This document shows, piece by piece, positions 8,801 to 15,596 of a stretch of 48,474 nt of DNA. The notes beneath the pieces are model-generated. The model worked only from the letters and a program-made list of their open reading frames with translations, made no database searches and was not told the origin of the DNA. The stretch is from CAYTLW01 sp964438735 (GTDB taxonomy: Bacteria > Myxococcota_A > UBA9042): NCBI GenBank assembly GCA_964438735.1, contig CAYTLW010000049.1, positions 1-48,474 on the forward strand, written 5' to 3'. The position numbers and the translations under genes were made by a program. How positions within the stretch are numbered: the stretch's first letter is position 1; every line of letters begins with the position of its first letter.

Positions 8801-11073
8801 ATGAGCACACACTTGTCGGCCACCGTACACGGCTTGCCGTCGTCGCACTTGGCCCCGGTCTTGGCCAGGAAGACGCAGCCCTTGGCTATGTCACAACTGT
8901 CGGCGGTGCAGGCGTTCTTGTCATCGCATGTCTTGCCCACGCCGCCGGTGCACTTGCCGCCCTGGCACGTCTCGCCGGCGGTGCAGGCGTTGTTATCGCT
9001 GCAGACCTGGCCCTGCTTGACCGCCACGAAGAGGCATTTGCCGGTCTTTGGCACGCATTGATTCTCCAGGCAGGCGCTGTTGCCGCTGGCGTCGCACTTG
9101 ACCTCGGAGAACGCCTTCTTCTTGCAGGCGAAGGGCTGCTTGGACTTGTCGCAGAAGAGCACCCCATTGCAGGCGTTGCCGTCATCCTTGGCCGCGCAGT
9201 CGCCATCCTGGACGCACTCGCAGATGGTCTGGCTGCCGACGCATTTGCCGCCCTTGCAGGTATCACCCTTGGTGCACGAGTTGCCGTCGTCGCAGCTGGC
9301 GCTGTTGGGCACGTTGACGCAGCCCAGGGCCTTGTCGCAGCTGTCGGCGGTGCAGGGGTTGCCGTCGTTGCAGACGGTCGCCGACTTGGCCAGGCCCACG
9401 CAGGCGCCCTGCTTGCACAGGTCGGGCCCGGTGCAGGCGTCCTTGTCATCGCAGCCGCCCTGGGCCGCTTCGGTCTTGCACTGACCCTGCTTGGGGTCGC
9501 AGAAGTCGATGGTGCAGGGGTCGCCGTCATTGCAGACCAGCACCGATCCGCTGCAGCTGCCGCCCTTGCAGACGTCGGCTTTGGTGCAGCCAATGCCATC
9601 GTCGCAGGGCAAGCCATCCTGCTGGACCTTCCAGGCGCACTTTCCGGTCGATGGATCGCAGCTGCCCCAGTTGCAGGTGGGGCCGCCTTCGCAGAGTTTG
9701 GGCGAGCCCGGGTTGCACTTGCCATCCTTGCAGGCATCGGCGCCGGTACACTTGTTGCCATCGGTGCAGGGCGCGCCCTCGTCGTTCTTGTGCAGGCAGT
9801 TGCCGGTCTTGGCATCGCAGCTGTCGATGGTGCAGCCGTTGGCGTCATCGCAGTTCTTCTTCGCTCCTGGCTGACAGCCGCCGCCGATGCACTTGCCGGC
9901 CAGCGTGCACGGGTCGCCATCATCGTCGCAGGTCGCGCCGTCGTCGTCCGTAGCCGTGCAGCCCTTGGCCGGATCGCAGACATCCTTGGTGCAGGCGTTG
10001 CCGTCATCGCAGGTGCCCGTGCCCTTGACGCAGACGCCGTTCTTGCACGAATCGCCGACGGTGCAGGGGTTGCCGTCGGCGTCGCAGTCGCCGGCATTCA
10101 GCTTATTGTACGAGCAGCCCGCAGCGCCAGCGCAGGCGTCCATGGTGCAGGGATTGTCGTCGTCGCAGGTGCCCTCGTCGGTGTCGCCATCGCAGTCGTT
10201 GTCGACGCCGTCGCAGGTCTCGAAGCCGGGGGTCGGTGCGTTGCAGTCGGTCAGCCCCGTCTTGCCGCAGGTGCGCTGGCCCTTGCAGGTGGCCAGCACG
10301 CTGCCGTCGCTGCCCTTGAGTACCTTGGTGCAGGTGGTCGACAGGGACTGGTTGACGGCCATCTTGGAGCATTTGCAGGCGCCGACGCCTTTGCCGGAGG
10401 GGGACAGGGGCGCGCAGACCTTGGCCGTTTTGCCTTCGACCGTGGGCAGGTCCGTGCAGCCGTGCCCGGTGGGGCATTCGGCGTCTTTGGAGCACTTGGG
10501 GCCGCAGAAGGCGCCGGCGTTGCCGTGTTGCACGCAGGCGGCTTCCTTGCCGACCTTGGTCGTGCACGGGTACGACTCGGTGCATGGGTTGCAGATGAAG
10601 CCCCAGGTGGGGGCGCAGAAGCTCTCCATGTCGGCGCCCGGGCCTGACCACAAGAAGCATGAGTATCCGTCCTGTGCACAATTCTCGATGCATTTCGCAA
10701 GACAGAGCTTACCCTCCGAGGTGTCGGCACATAGGCCGCCGTAGCAATCGCCGTTGAAGGTGCACATACAGCCGTCGCCGCCCGGGCAACTCGGTCCGGT
10801 GTCCGCTGCAGCGTCGTCGGCAACCGCGTCGACCGCATCCGTGGCTTCGCCGCCGTCCTCCGGCGCATCGTCCAGCGCCGCATCGCCGCTGACATCGCCA
10901 CCGGCGCCATCGGCGAGCGTCGCTCCGTCGTCTAACAGTTGGCCATCCGGGCCCACGCTGGCGTCGACACCGGCGGGCTGATCGGTGGCTCCGTCATCGC
11001 CACAGGCAACGCAGAAGGCGGTCACCAGGACGAGCACGAGCAACGGTCGGCGACCGGCGGGACGGTGACTCAT
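5890..11073 (-). CDS. Giant cysteine-rich lipoprotein with three FGE-type domains
   Basis: A 1727-residue protein; ATG 11073 follows a strong AGGAGG. Residues 1-24 are a lipoprotein-type signal ending in CVAC (Cys at -3 is unusual), then an Asp/Ala-rich linker to about residue 95. Residues 100-930 hold a long series of cysteine modules such as CDDGNPCTADSCD, typical of Dictyostelium-repeat (CTDC) proteins. Three FGE/SUMF1-like domains follow at roughly 938-1173, 1239-1473 and 1534-1727, separated by single cysteine modules. Landmarks are MGC, RLCTEAEWEYAAR, YPWGN, GNVAEW, RGGSY and FRCC. The third domain lacks about 43 residues including the GNVAEW segment. None keeps the two cysteines that follow RGGS in true formylglycine-generating enzymes, so binding or structure is more likely than catalysis. 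It lies between inverted copies of a MITE-like repeat. Confidence 0.9.
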   Translation of the reverse strand: MSHRPAGRRPLLVLVLVTAFCVACGDDGATDQPAGVDASVGPDGQLLDDGATLADGAGGDVSGDAALDDAPEDGGEATDAVDAVADDAAADTGPSCPGGDGCMCTFNGDCYGGLCADTSEGKLCLAKCIENCAQDGYSCFLWSGPGADMESFCAPTWGFICNPCTESYPCTTKVGKEAACVQHGNAGAFCGPKCSKDAECPTGHGCTDLPTVEGKTAKVCAPLSPSGKGVGACKCSKMAVNQSLSTTCTKVLKGSDGSVLATCKGQRTCGKTGLTDCNAPTPGFETCDGVDNDCDGDTDEGTCDDDNPCTMDACAGAAGCSYNKLNAGDCDADGNPCTVGDSCKNGVCVKGTGTCDDGNACTKDVCDPAKGCTATDDDGATCDDDGDPCTLAGKCIGGGCQPGAKKNCDDANGCTIDSCDAKTGNCLHKNDEGAPCTDGNKCTGADACKDGKCNPGSPKLCEGGPTCNWGSCDPSTGKCAWKVQQDGLPCDDGIGCTKADVCKGGSCSGSVLVCNDGDPCTIDFCDPKQGQCKTEAAQGGCDDKDACTGPDLCKQGACVGLAKSATVCNDGNPCTADSCDKALGCVNVPNSASCDDGNSCTKGDTCKGGKCVGSQTICECVQDGDCAAKDDGNACNGVLFCDKSKQPFACKKKAFSEVKCDASGNSACLENQCVPKTGKCLFVAVKQGQVCSDNNACTAGETCQGGKCTGGVGKTCDDKNACTADSCDIAKGCVFLAKTGAKCDDGKPCTVADKCVLIKAAAVCAGAAKNCSDGNACTKDVCNSKTGECGHVNYKLNTPCNDGNQCTLSDVCKSGKAGLYCAAGKLKNCNDGNVCSSDGCNSKTGACAYSYAKVGTKCNDNKICTVSDSCQKAKVGTACTGKLKNCSDGNPCSIDSCVAVNGACVHVATTDGTPCAKGKQCSGGACLKKAPVPPSTMVTIKSAGFRMGCHAQVDNQCNAGTEKPHHDVILSTYYIDKYEVSSGNYKKCVAAKKCPAPIFTNGKGLSTYYTTTTKYDKRPVNFVRYGYAEAYCKWVGSRLCTEAEWEYAARTKSGYKYPWGNKEPTCSYANFYDAPKKKYCFVEKRPGNIDGWPAGKSKFGVYNMAGNVAEWIGDRWGSKTYYDTPIRDPQGPDKGGSRMYRGGSYKSSQANLRTSARFSGSTSTYSAGIGFRCCRSAFVKPQSCVGVVGYCDDGQLCTTDVCDKGTGECLHIAIADNTPCAKGKRCDTGKCIALAPINRVKIGASSHKQGCNAAMDNQCSNNERPHHEVKLSAYYIDRYPVQSWEYKVCYEAGKCTIPSAGDGKSLSTFDSFLPVNKQKHPINWVHRSQAEKYCAWAGARLCTEAEWEFAARGPKGYKYPWGNNEPNCAHANFMYNNKYCAVSKATMSVLAHPAGKSVMGVYEMAGNVWEMLDDRWGAYNWTYPILDPPGPDKGGSRVMRGGAYNSKVTSLRASARSSTSGTASYARGFRCCRKVSPKPAKCTSHSHCDDGQPCTKDSCVTSTGNCLNIHLADNTSCGKGKRCDTGRCIAIGSIGWTKVAGGTFTMGCNPKVDKECATNEKPAHAVSLSTFYMGTYPVTAAQYKICYEAGKCLLPAAVGGGANSNFDAFLPKNRQNHPVNWVSWTRAGTYCKYVGGRLCTEAEWEYAARGKDGRKYPWGNKAPTCAHANFKYYSVSPKTNPKGPTKGGSKVMRGGSYANTATYMRAGRRQSVSAGSSSYAHGIRCCK

Positions 11074-11339
11074 GGACGCCTCCTGGCGGCGCAGGGGCGG
11101 GGTCAGCGGCGCCGTTGGATTTCAGAGTTCGAGGTGAGAAACCTAGCATCGGCCCAGCGTCGTGGGCAATCACGACTTGCGTTCGTCGCTGTGGTTCCCA
11201 GCGATCCGACGGGCCCCGCCGCTCAGAACCAATCGATGGTTTCGCGAACGATGTCCCAGAGTCGCGACCTGCCGACCGCAGTGAAGAAGCGATCCCCCCA
11301 CAGGGCTCCAGCCAACCCGGCTGCCGGGGCAACCTGGGA

Positions 11340-11529
11340 GGTGTCAGACCCTCACATATCACAATGTTGCCACATAACTCATTGACCGTTAGTGGTGAGT
11401 TCCGGCCATTGGACTCCAGTTCAAGCGAATCGGCCTGGAAGTTGACTCATAATTCCATTTATATTCGAGCTATTTTACAATGAACAAGGAGTTACATTGC
11501 AATGTTCTAATATGTGAGGGTCTGACACC
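11340..11529. mobile_element. 190-bp MITE-like element with 20-bp terminal inverted repeats
   Basis: The left terminus GGTGTCAGACCCTCACAT (11340-11357, match continuing to 11359) is exactly repeated in inverse orientation at 11510-11529. The interior is conspicuously AT-rich compared with the surroundings (for example the stretch around 11450-11510) and contains no credible gene. Size, perfect inverted termini, foreign base composition and an additional solo end at 5837-5884 fit a miniature inverted-repeat element or a REP-type doublet mobilised in trans. The rest of the 469-bp intergenic gap (11074-11339) holds nothing I can identify. Confidence 0.7.
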
Positions 11530-11542
11530 CCTCTATCACACT

Positions 11543-11679
11543 CTATCGCAGCAGGAGCACCAGCAGCAGGCCGGCCGAGAGCAGGATCACCAATCCGCCG
11601 AGGCCGACCACGGCAAATAGAAGCGTGCGATCAGGTTTGTCCGGTGCGCTGGGCTTGCGGTTGGCGGTTGCGGGGGGGG
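11543..11679 (-). other. Displaced C-terminal transmembrane tail of FHA protein
   Basis: Beyond the stop of the FHA gene, the +1 frame stays open to a TAG at 11543-11545 and encodes a linker followed by a single very hydrophobic helix (LLFAVVGLGGLVILLSAG onward) ending in Leu-Arg. Removing one base from the G8 tract at 11672-11679 (C8 on the coding strand) fuses this tail to the FHA protein, giving a tail-anchored membrane protein of about 199 residues. A homopolymer error or slippage explains the split. Confidence 0.65.
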
Positions 11680-12140
11680 CGGCGCGCGGGGCGTTCGGCT
11701 CGGGTTGGGGCGGCTGCGGCTCTTTCCGCTTCCTTCTGGGCGGCCATTCGCTGCAGGTCGACCAGCGAGATGGCGGTGGTCTGTTCGGGGTTGCTGGTGG
11801 CCAGGGCGGGCGGCGCGCTGCCGGCTTCCCTGAGGGTGTCGATGGGTGGGCCGCCTTCGGCCTGGAAGTGGAGGCGGAACTTGCCCAGGGCGATCTCGTC
11901 GCCGTCGTTCAGGCGGCAGCCCTGCACGCGCTGACCGTTGACGAAGATGCCGTTGGCGCTGCCCTCGTCGCGCACGCCGAACATGCCGCGGTGGCAGTGG
12001 ATGGTGGCGTGGTGGCGGGACAGGGCGGCGTTGTCGACGAAGATGTCGCAGTGGTGGTCGCGGCCGATGGTCGTGGTCAGGCTCCGAATAGGCACGCGCT
12101 GCAATTCGCGGCCTTTGAGCGTGACGACGACGATGGGCAT
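11631..12140 (-). CDS. FHA-domain phosphopeptide-binding protein (tail frameshifted)
   Basis: 169 residues as read; ATG 12140 is preceded by GGAGGGG. Residues about 5-85 form a forkhead-associated domain with the expected marks: IGRDHHCDI, LSRHHATI, the SANGIFVNG loop and a closing DGDEIALGKF. FHA domains bind phosphothreonine peptides, so the Ser/Thr kinases encoded at 25974-28028 and 31368 are plausible partners (inference). The remainder is an Ala/Arg/Pro-rich linker. The stop appears just after a homopolymer, and a transmembrane helix follows in another frame (see separate entry), so the native product is probably tail-anchored with its FHA domain in the cytoplasm. Confidence 0.88.
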   Translation of the reverse strand: MPIVVVTLKGRELQRVPIRSLTTTIGRDHHCDIFVDNAALSRHHATIHCHRGMFGVRDEGSANGIFVNGQRVQGCRLNDGDEIALGKFRLHFQAEGGPPIDTLREAGSAPPALATSNPEQTTAISLVDLQRMAAQKEAERAAAAPTRAERPARRPPRNRQPQAQRTGQT

Positions 12141-12278
12141 GGCCCCTCCCGACAGGCGTGGGCGCTGGCAACCGACTCATGGTAGTGCGGGTGGAGGCTG
12201 TTGCCAAAGAAGGACAGGGCGGGGCGGAGATCGACGTCGGCGGGCGGACGTGGCAAGACGTTGGGGTGGAGGCGTGCT

Positions 12279-13031
12279 ATGTCCCTGCTCGATCATCCCA
12301 TCATCTCAAGCCGCTACTTCTTTCCCCGCCAGAGCCCGCCCTTCGAGGTGTTCGAAGTGCCGGTAGAGGACGAAGTGCTGGCCTGCCATCGACACGAGGT
12401 GGCGGCCGACGCGCCGTGGGTGGTGCACTGGCATGGCAATGGCGAGATCGTGGCCGACTACCTGCCCTGGTGGCCGGAGTTGATGGCGACGGCGGGCTAC
12501 AATTCCCTGCTGGCCGAGTATCGAGGGTATGGCGGCAGCAGCGGACGGCCGGCGCTGGAGGCGATGCTGGGCGACGTCGAACGCACCTTGGCTGCCCTGG
12601 AGGTGCCCGACGACCGGCTGGTCTTCTTCGGTCGTTCGGTGGGATCGATCTACGCGGTGCATGCGGCCGCGAGACGACCGGCGGCTCGTGGGCTGGTGCT
12701 GGAGAGCGGCATCGCCGATCCCCTACAGCGCGTGCTCCTGCGGGTGTTGCCCGAGGAGCTCGGGGCCAGCGAAGAGGACCTGGCGGACGCCGCGGCGCAG
12801 CATCTGGATCATCGTCAGAAGCTGGCCGGCTGGCCTGGACCGACCCTGGTGCTGCACACACGCCATGATGGCATCGTCGACCTGGATCACGGCCAGCGCC
12901 TGCATGACTGGGCGGCCGGTGAAGACAAGCGCCTGCTGGTCTTCGAGCGCGGCGATCACAACAGCATCTTCTCGGTCAACCACGCCGCCTACCTGCAGGC
13001 GCTATTCGCCTTCCTCGAACGATTGCGGTGA
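12279..13031 (+). CDS. Alpha/beta hydrolase
   Basis: 250 residues from ATG 12279, which follows GTGGAGG; the upstream in-frame ATG at 12201 adds an Arg-rich, unconvincing leader. It shows the alpha/beta hydrolase pattern: HWHGNGE oxyanion region, AEYRGYGGSSG, nucleophile elbow GRSVGS (G-x-S-x-G), the acid in HDGIVD and a C-terminal His in GDHNSIF. It resembles the BEM46/serine aminopeptidase-like group of cytoplasmic or membrane-associated hydrolases; the substrate is unknown. No signal peptide. It converges with lspA, with only four bases between the stop codons. Confidence 0.85.
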   Translation: MSLLDHPIISSRYFFPRQSPPFEVFEVPVEDEVLACHRHEVAADAPWVVHWHGNGEIVADYLPWWPELMATAGYNSLLAEYRGYGGSSGRPALEAMLGDVERTLAALEVPDDRLVFFGRSVGSIYAVHAAARRPAARGLVLESGIADPLQRVLLRVLPEELGASEEDLADAAAQHLDHRQKLAGWPGPTLVLHTRHDGIVDLDHGQRLHDWAAGEDKRLLVFERGDHNSIFSVNHAAYLQALFAFLERLR

Positions 13032-13035
13032 GCCT

Positions 13036-13572
13036 TCAGCTGGCCTTTCGCTGGCGCAGGATCAGGATCAGCAGCAAGGCCACGCCGATCACCAGCCAGG
13101 CGTCGGCGACGTTGAAGGTGGGCCAGCTGCCGCCCCACGGATAGTTCACCTTGACGAAGTCGACCACGCCCGTTCCGCCCTGCGGTGCCTGGCGCATGAC
13201 CCGATCCCAGCCGTTGCCGATGGCGCCGCCGGCCAGGATGCCCAGGGCGATGATCTCGAGTCGGATGCGACTGCGCGCGGCCATCCAGGAGAGCACGCCG
13301 AGGACTACGAACGACAGAACACCGAAGAACCATCGCGCGGCGCCCAGGTCGCGCACGAGGCTGAACGCGGTGCCCTGGTTGTAGCTGAGCGAGAACTCAA
13401 TCCACGGCGCGATGACGGCCATCGTGCGGCCCGGCAGGTCGCTGAGCGCGCTCTCGGCCCAGGCCTTGGTCAACAGGTCGAGCGCGGCTGAGGCGACGGT
13501 GATCAGCCAGAACAGGCGCATGAAGGGGCCGGTCCAGTCGGGTTTGGCTTCCGGGGCGGGCGCGGACTTCAT
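13036..13572 (-). CDS. lspA: Lipoprotein signal peptidase (signal peptidase II)
   Basis: 178 residues; ATG 13572 is preceded by AAGGAG. Four hydrophobic helices carry the LspA landmarks: NQGTAFS in the first periplasmic loop, GNGWDRV and VVDFVKV containing one catalytic Asp, and FNVADAW with the other. The enzyme removes signal peptides from prolipoproteins in the inner membrane after lipid attachment. Ten predicted lipoproteins lie in this window, so its location is notable, though lspA is an ordinary housekeeping gene. It has a slightly long, hydrophilic N-terminus and no partner gene such as ileS beside it. Confidence 0.95.
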   Translation of the reverse strand: MKSAPAPEAKPDWTGPFMRLFWLITVASAALDLLTKAWAESALSDLPGRTMAVIAPWIEFSLSYNQGTAFSLVRDLGAARWFFGVLSFVVLGVLSWMAARSRIRLEIIALGILAGGAIGNGWDRVMRQAPQGGTGVVDFVKVNYPWGGSWPTFNVADAWLVIGVALLLILILRQRKAS

Positions 13573-13721
13573 TCCGGGGGGCTCCTTCTGTCACAAAGCG
13601 CCGCAGCGAGCGGCCGTTCGGGGGCGGAGACTAACAGGTTCTGGTCCGAGTCGGAGGTTTCCTGCATGCTTCGTTGTCACGGCCTGCAGAGAGAGCGCTG
13701 GTCGGTCTTCAGGAGTTGCTG

Positions 13722-15554
13722 ATGAACAACTTCATCGCGGTATGCGTGGCATTGATGCTGGCAACGGCTGGCTGCAGCGCCGGACAGGATGACGACAAGA
13801 CGACGCCCGGCGCGGATGCGGCGGTGGATGCCGGCGCGGGCGACGCGAGCGAAGGCGGCGCGGATGCACCGTCGTCAGATGTGGCTGTGGTCGACACGGC
13901 CGGTCCGGCAGACGACGTCGCGCAGCCGGTGGCGGATGCTGGCACGCCGGACCCTGTGGATGGGGGCGTGAAGCCGATTCATGACGCGACCGCGGGGGAT
14001 GCCGGGTCCATGGTGGATGGCGAGTCAGGCGTGGATGTACCCGCCGCCGACGTGGCGCCTGTGGACAACGGCCCCTGCAGCGCCGGCAACCAGTGCGCGC
14101 TGCCCGCTTGTGCTGTCGAGGTGCACTGCATCGAGGGCAAGTGCATGGTGGCGCCCGCCATCGACGGTCAGGGCTGCGACGACGACGATTCCTGCACCAC
14201 CGACGATGCCTGCAAAACAGGTCAATGCGTCGGCAAGGCCAAGGATTGCGCCGATGGCAACAACTGCACCGCCGACGCCTGCAAGGACGGTCAGTGCGCC
14301 CACACGCCCATTCCCGGTTGCGGCGGCCCGTGCGCTGGCAAGGATTGTGACGACAAGGACGGCTGCACCGCTGACTCCTGCAAAGACGACAAGTGCGTGC
14401 ACGAGCCCATCAAGGGCTGCACGCCCGGCTCCTGTACGGGCAAGGACTGCGACGACGACAAGGCGTGCACGACCGATTCGTGCAAGGACGGCAACTGCAA
14501 GCACACGCCCATAGCGAACTGCACCGAACCGGGCGACAAGTGCAAGGAGAAGGGCGCCTGCGATGACAAGGATGACTGCACCGACGACTTCTGCGACGAC
14601 CAGACCGGCAAATGCAGCCACTATCCCAAGAGCACCTGTGCGAAATGCAAGAAGGCGTCTGAATGCGACGACCAGAACCCGTGTACCTCTGACGGCTGCA
14701 GCAGCGGCAAGTGCAAGTACGAACCCATCGTCGGCTGTGGCGAGGTAGGTGGCTGCAAGGCCAGCGCGGATTGCGTCGACAAGGATAACTGCACCAAGGA
14801 CGTCTGCGACCCGAAGACCGGTAAGTGCAGCAATGCCAAGATCGCCGGCTGCAGCCAGGGTGTATGCGGCTCCGACAAGAACTGCGACGACGGCAACAAG
14901 TGCACCAAGAACGTCTGCGAGGTCAAAACCGGCGTGTGCAAGGTGCTGCAGGTGCCGGACTGCGGCAAGGGAAACTGTGTGGGCGCGGCGGACTGCAACG
15001 ACGGCAACAAATGCACCGACGAGTACTGCCACGAGTCCAACAAGGTGTGCATCTACAACAAGATCCCCGGCTGCAAGACCGGCAACGACGACAAGAAGTG
15101 CACCGGCGATAACGAGTGCGATGACAGCAACAAGTGCACCAGCGAGTACTGCGACAAGGGCCAGGGCGTCTGCAAGTACATCGACGTACAGGGTTGTGTG
15201 TCCAGCAAGTGCAAGGGCGACAGCTCATGCGATGACAGCAACAAGTGCACGGTCGACAAGTGCGACGTAGGCACCGGCAAGTGCAGCCACGACAAGGTCA
15301 AGGGCTGCGGCGGCAAGGTCGAGGATTGCACCGCCAACGCGCAATGCGACGACTTCGACCCGTGCACCGAGGAGTTCTGCCACACCATGACCAAGAAGTG
15401 CTGGTACGCCCAGTCCGGCAAGTGTGGTCCGGTGCCGGAGTGCGCCAACGACGACGTCTGCAACGACAAGGATAAATGCACCTTCCAGAAGTGTGACCCC
15501 GCCAACAAGAAGTGCTGGATCCGGCTCGACAAGAAGTGCAGCAGCGAGGATTGA
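13722..15554 (+). CDS. Cysteine-rich lipoprotein with CTDC-like tandem repeats
   Basis: 610 residues from ATG 13722, preceded by AGGAG at good distance (the frame extends up to 13674). Signal peptide ends in LATAGC. Residues 20-120 are an Asp/Ala/Val linker without cysteine. The remaining 480 residues are about a dozen tandem modules of roughly 35-40 residues, each with a core such as CDDKDGCTADSCKDDKC followed by His-x-Pro-Ile-x-Gly-Cys. This spacing is that of Dictyostelium (CTDC) repeats. No FGE-type domain follows, unlike the relatives at 5890 and 34399, so it may represent the bare stalk. An extended, calcium- or disulfide-stiffened surface filament is inferred. Confidence 0.88.
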   Translation: MNNFIAVCVALMLATAGCSAGQDDDKTTPGADAAVDAGAGDASEGGADAPSSDVAVVDTAGPADDVAQPVADAGTPDPVDGGVKPIHDATAGDAGSMVDGESGVDVPAADVAPVDNGPCSAGNQCALPACAVEVHCIEGKCMVAPAIDGQGCDDDDSCTTDDACKTGQCVGKAKDCADGNNCTADACKDGQCAHTPIPGCGGPCAGKDCDDKDGCTADSCKDDKCVHEPIKGCTPGSCTGKDCDDDKACTTDSCKDGNCKHTPIANCTEPGDKCKEKGACDDKDDCTDDFCDDQTGKCSHYPKSTCAKCKKASECDDQNPCTSDGCSSGKCKYEPIVGCGEVGGCKASADCVDKDNCTKDVCDPKTGKCSNAKIAGCSQGVCGSDKNCDDGNKCTKNVCEVKTGVCKVLQVPDCGKGNCVGAADCNDGNKCTDEYCHESNKVCIYNKIPGCKTGNDDKKCTGDNECDDSNKCTSEYCDKGQGVCKYIDVQGCVSSKCKGDSSCDDSNKCTVDKCDVGTGKCSHDKVKGCGGKVEDCTANAQCDDFDPCTEEFCHTMTKKCWYAQSGKCGPVPECANDDVCNDKDKCTFQKCDPANKKCWIRLDKKCSSED

Positions 15555-15596
15555 CGCCGGGTTGTTCGCTCCCGGTGGCGACATCGGCCGTGCCGG

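Noticed and set aside
8176..10647. 823-codon open frame on the plus strand
   Set aside because: Antisense to the 1727-residue lipoprotein; it is Ala/Val/Gly-rich with no motif and arises because GC-rich sense codons lack complementary stops.
14025..15032. 335-codon open frame on the minus strand
   Set aside because: Shadow of the cysteine-repeat gene; its apparent repeats merely mirror the sense repeats.
14160..15540. CRISPR-like periodicity
   Set aside because: The periodicity comes from in-frame cysteine modules with variable spacing; there are no identical repeats with unique spacers.
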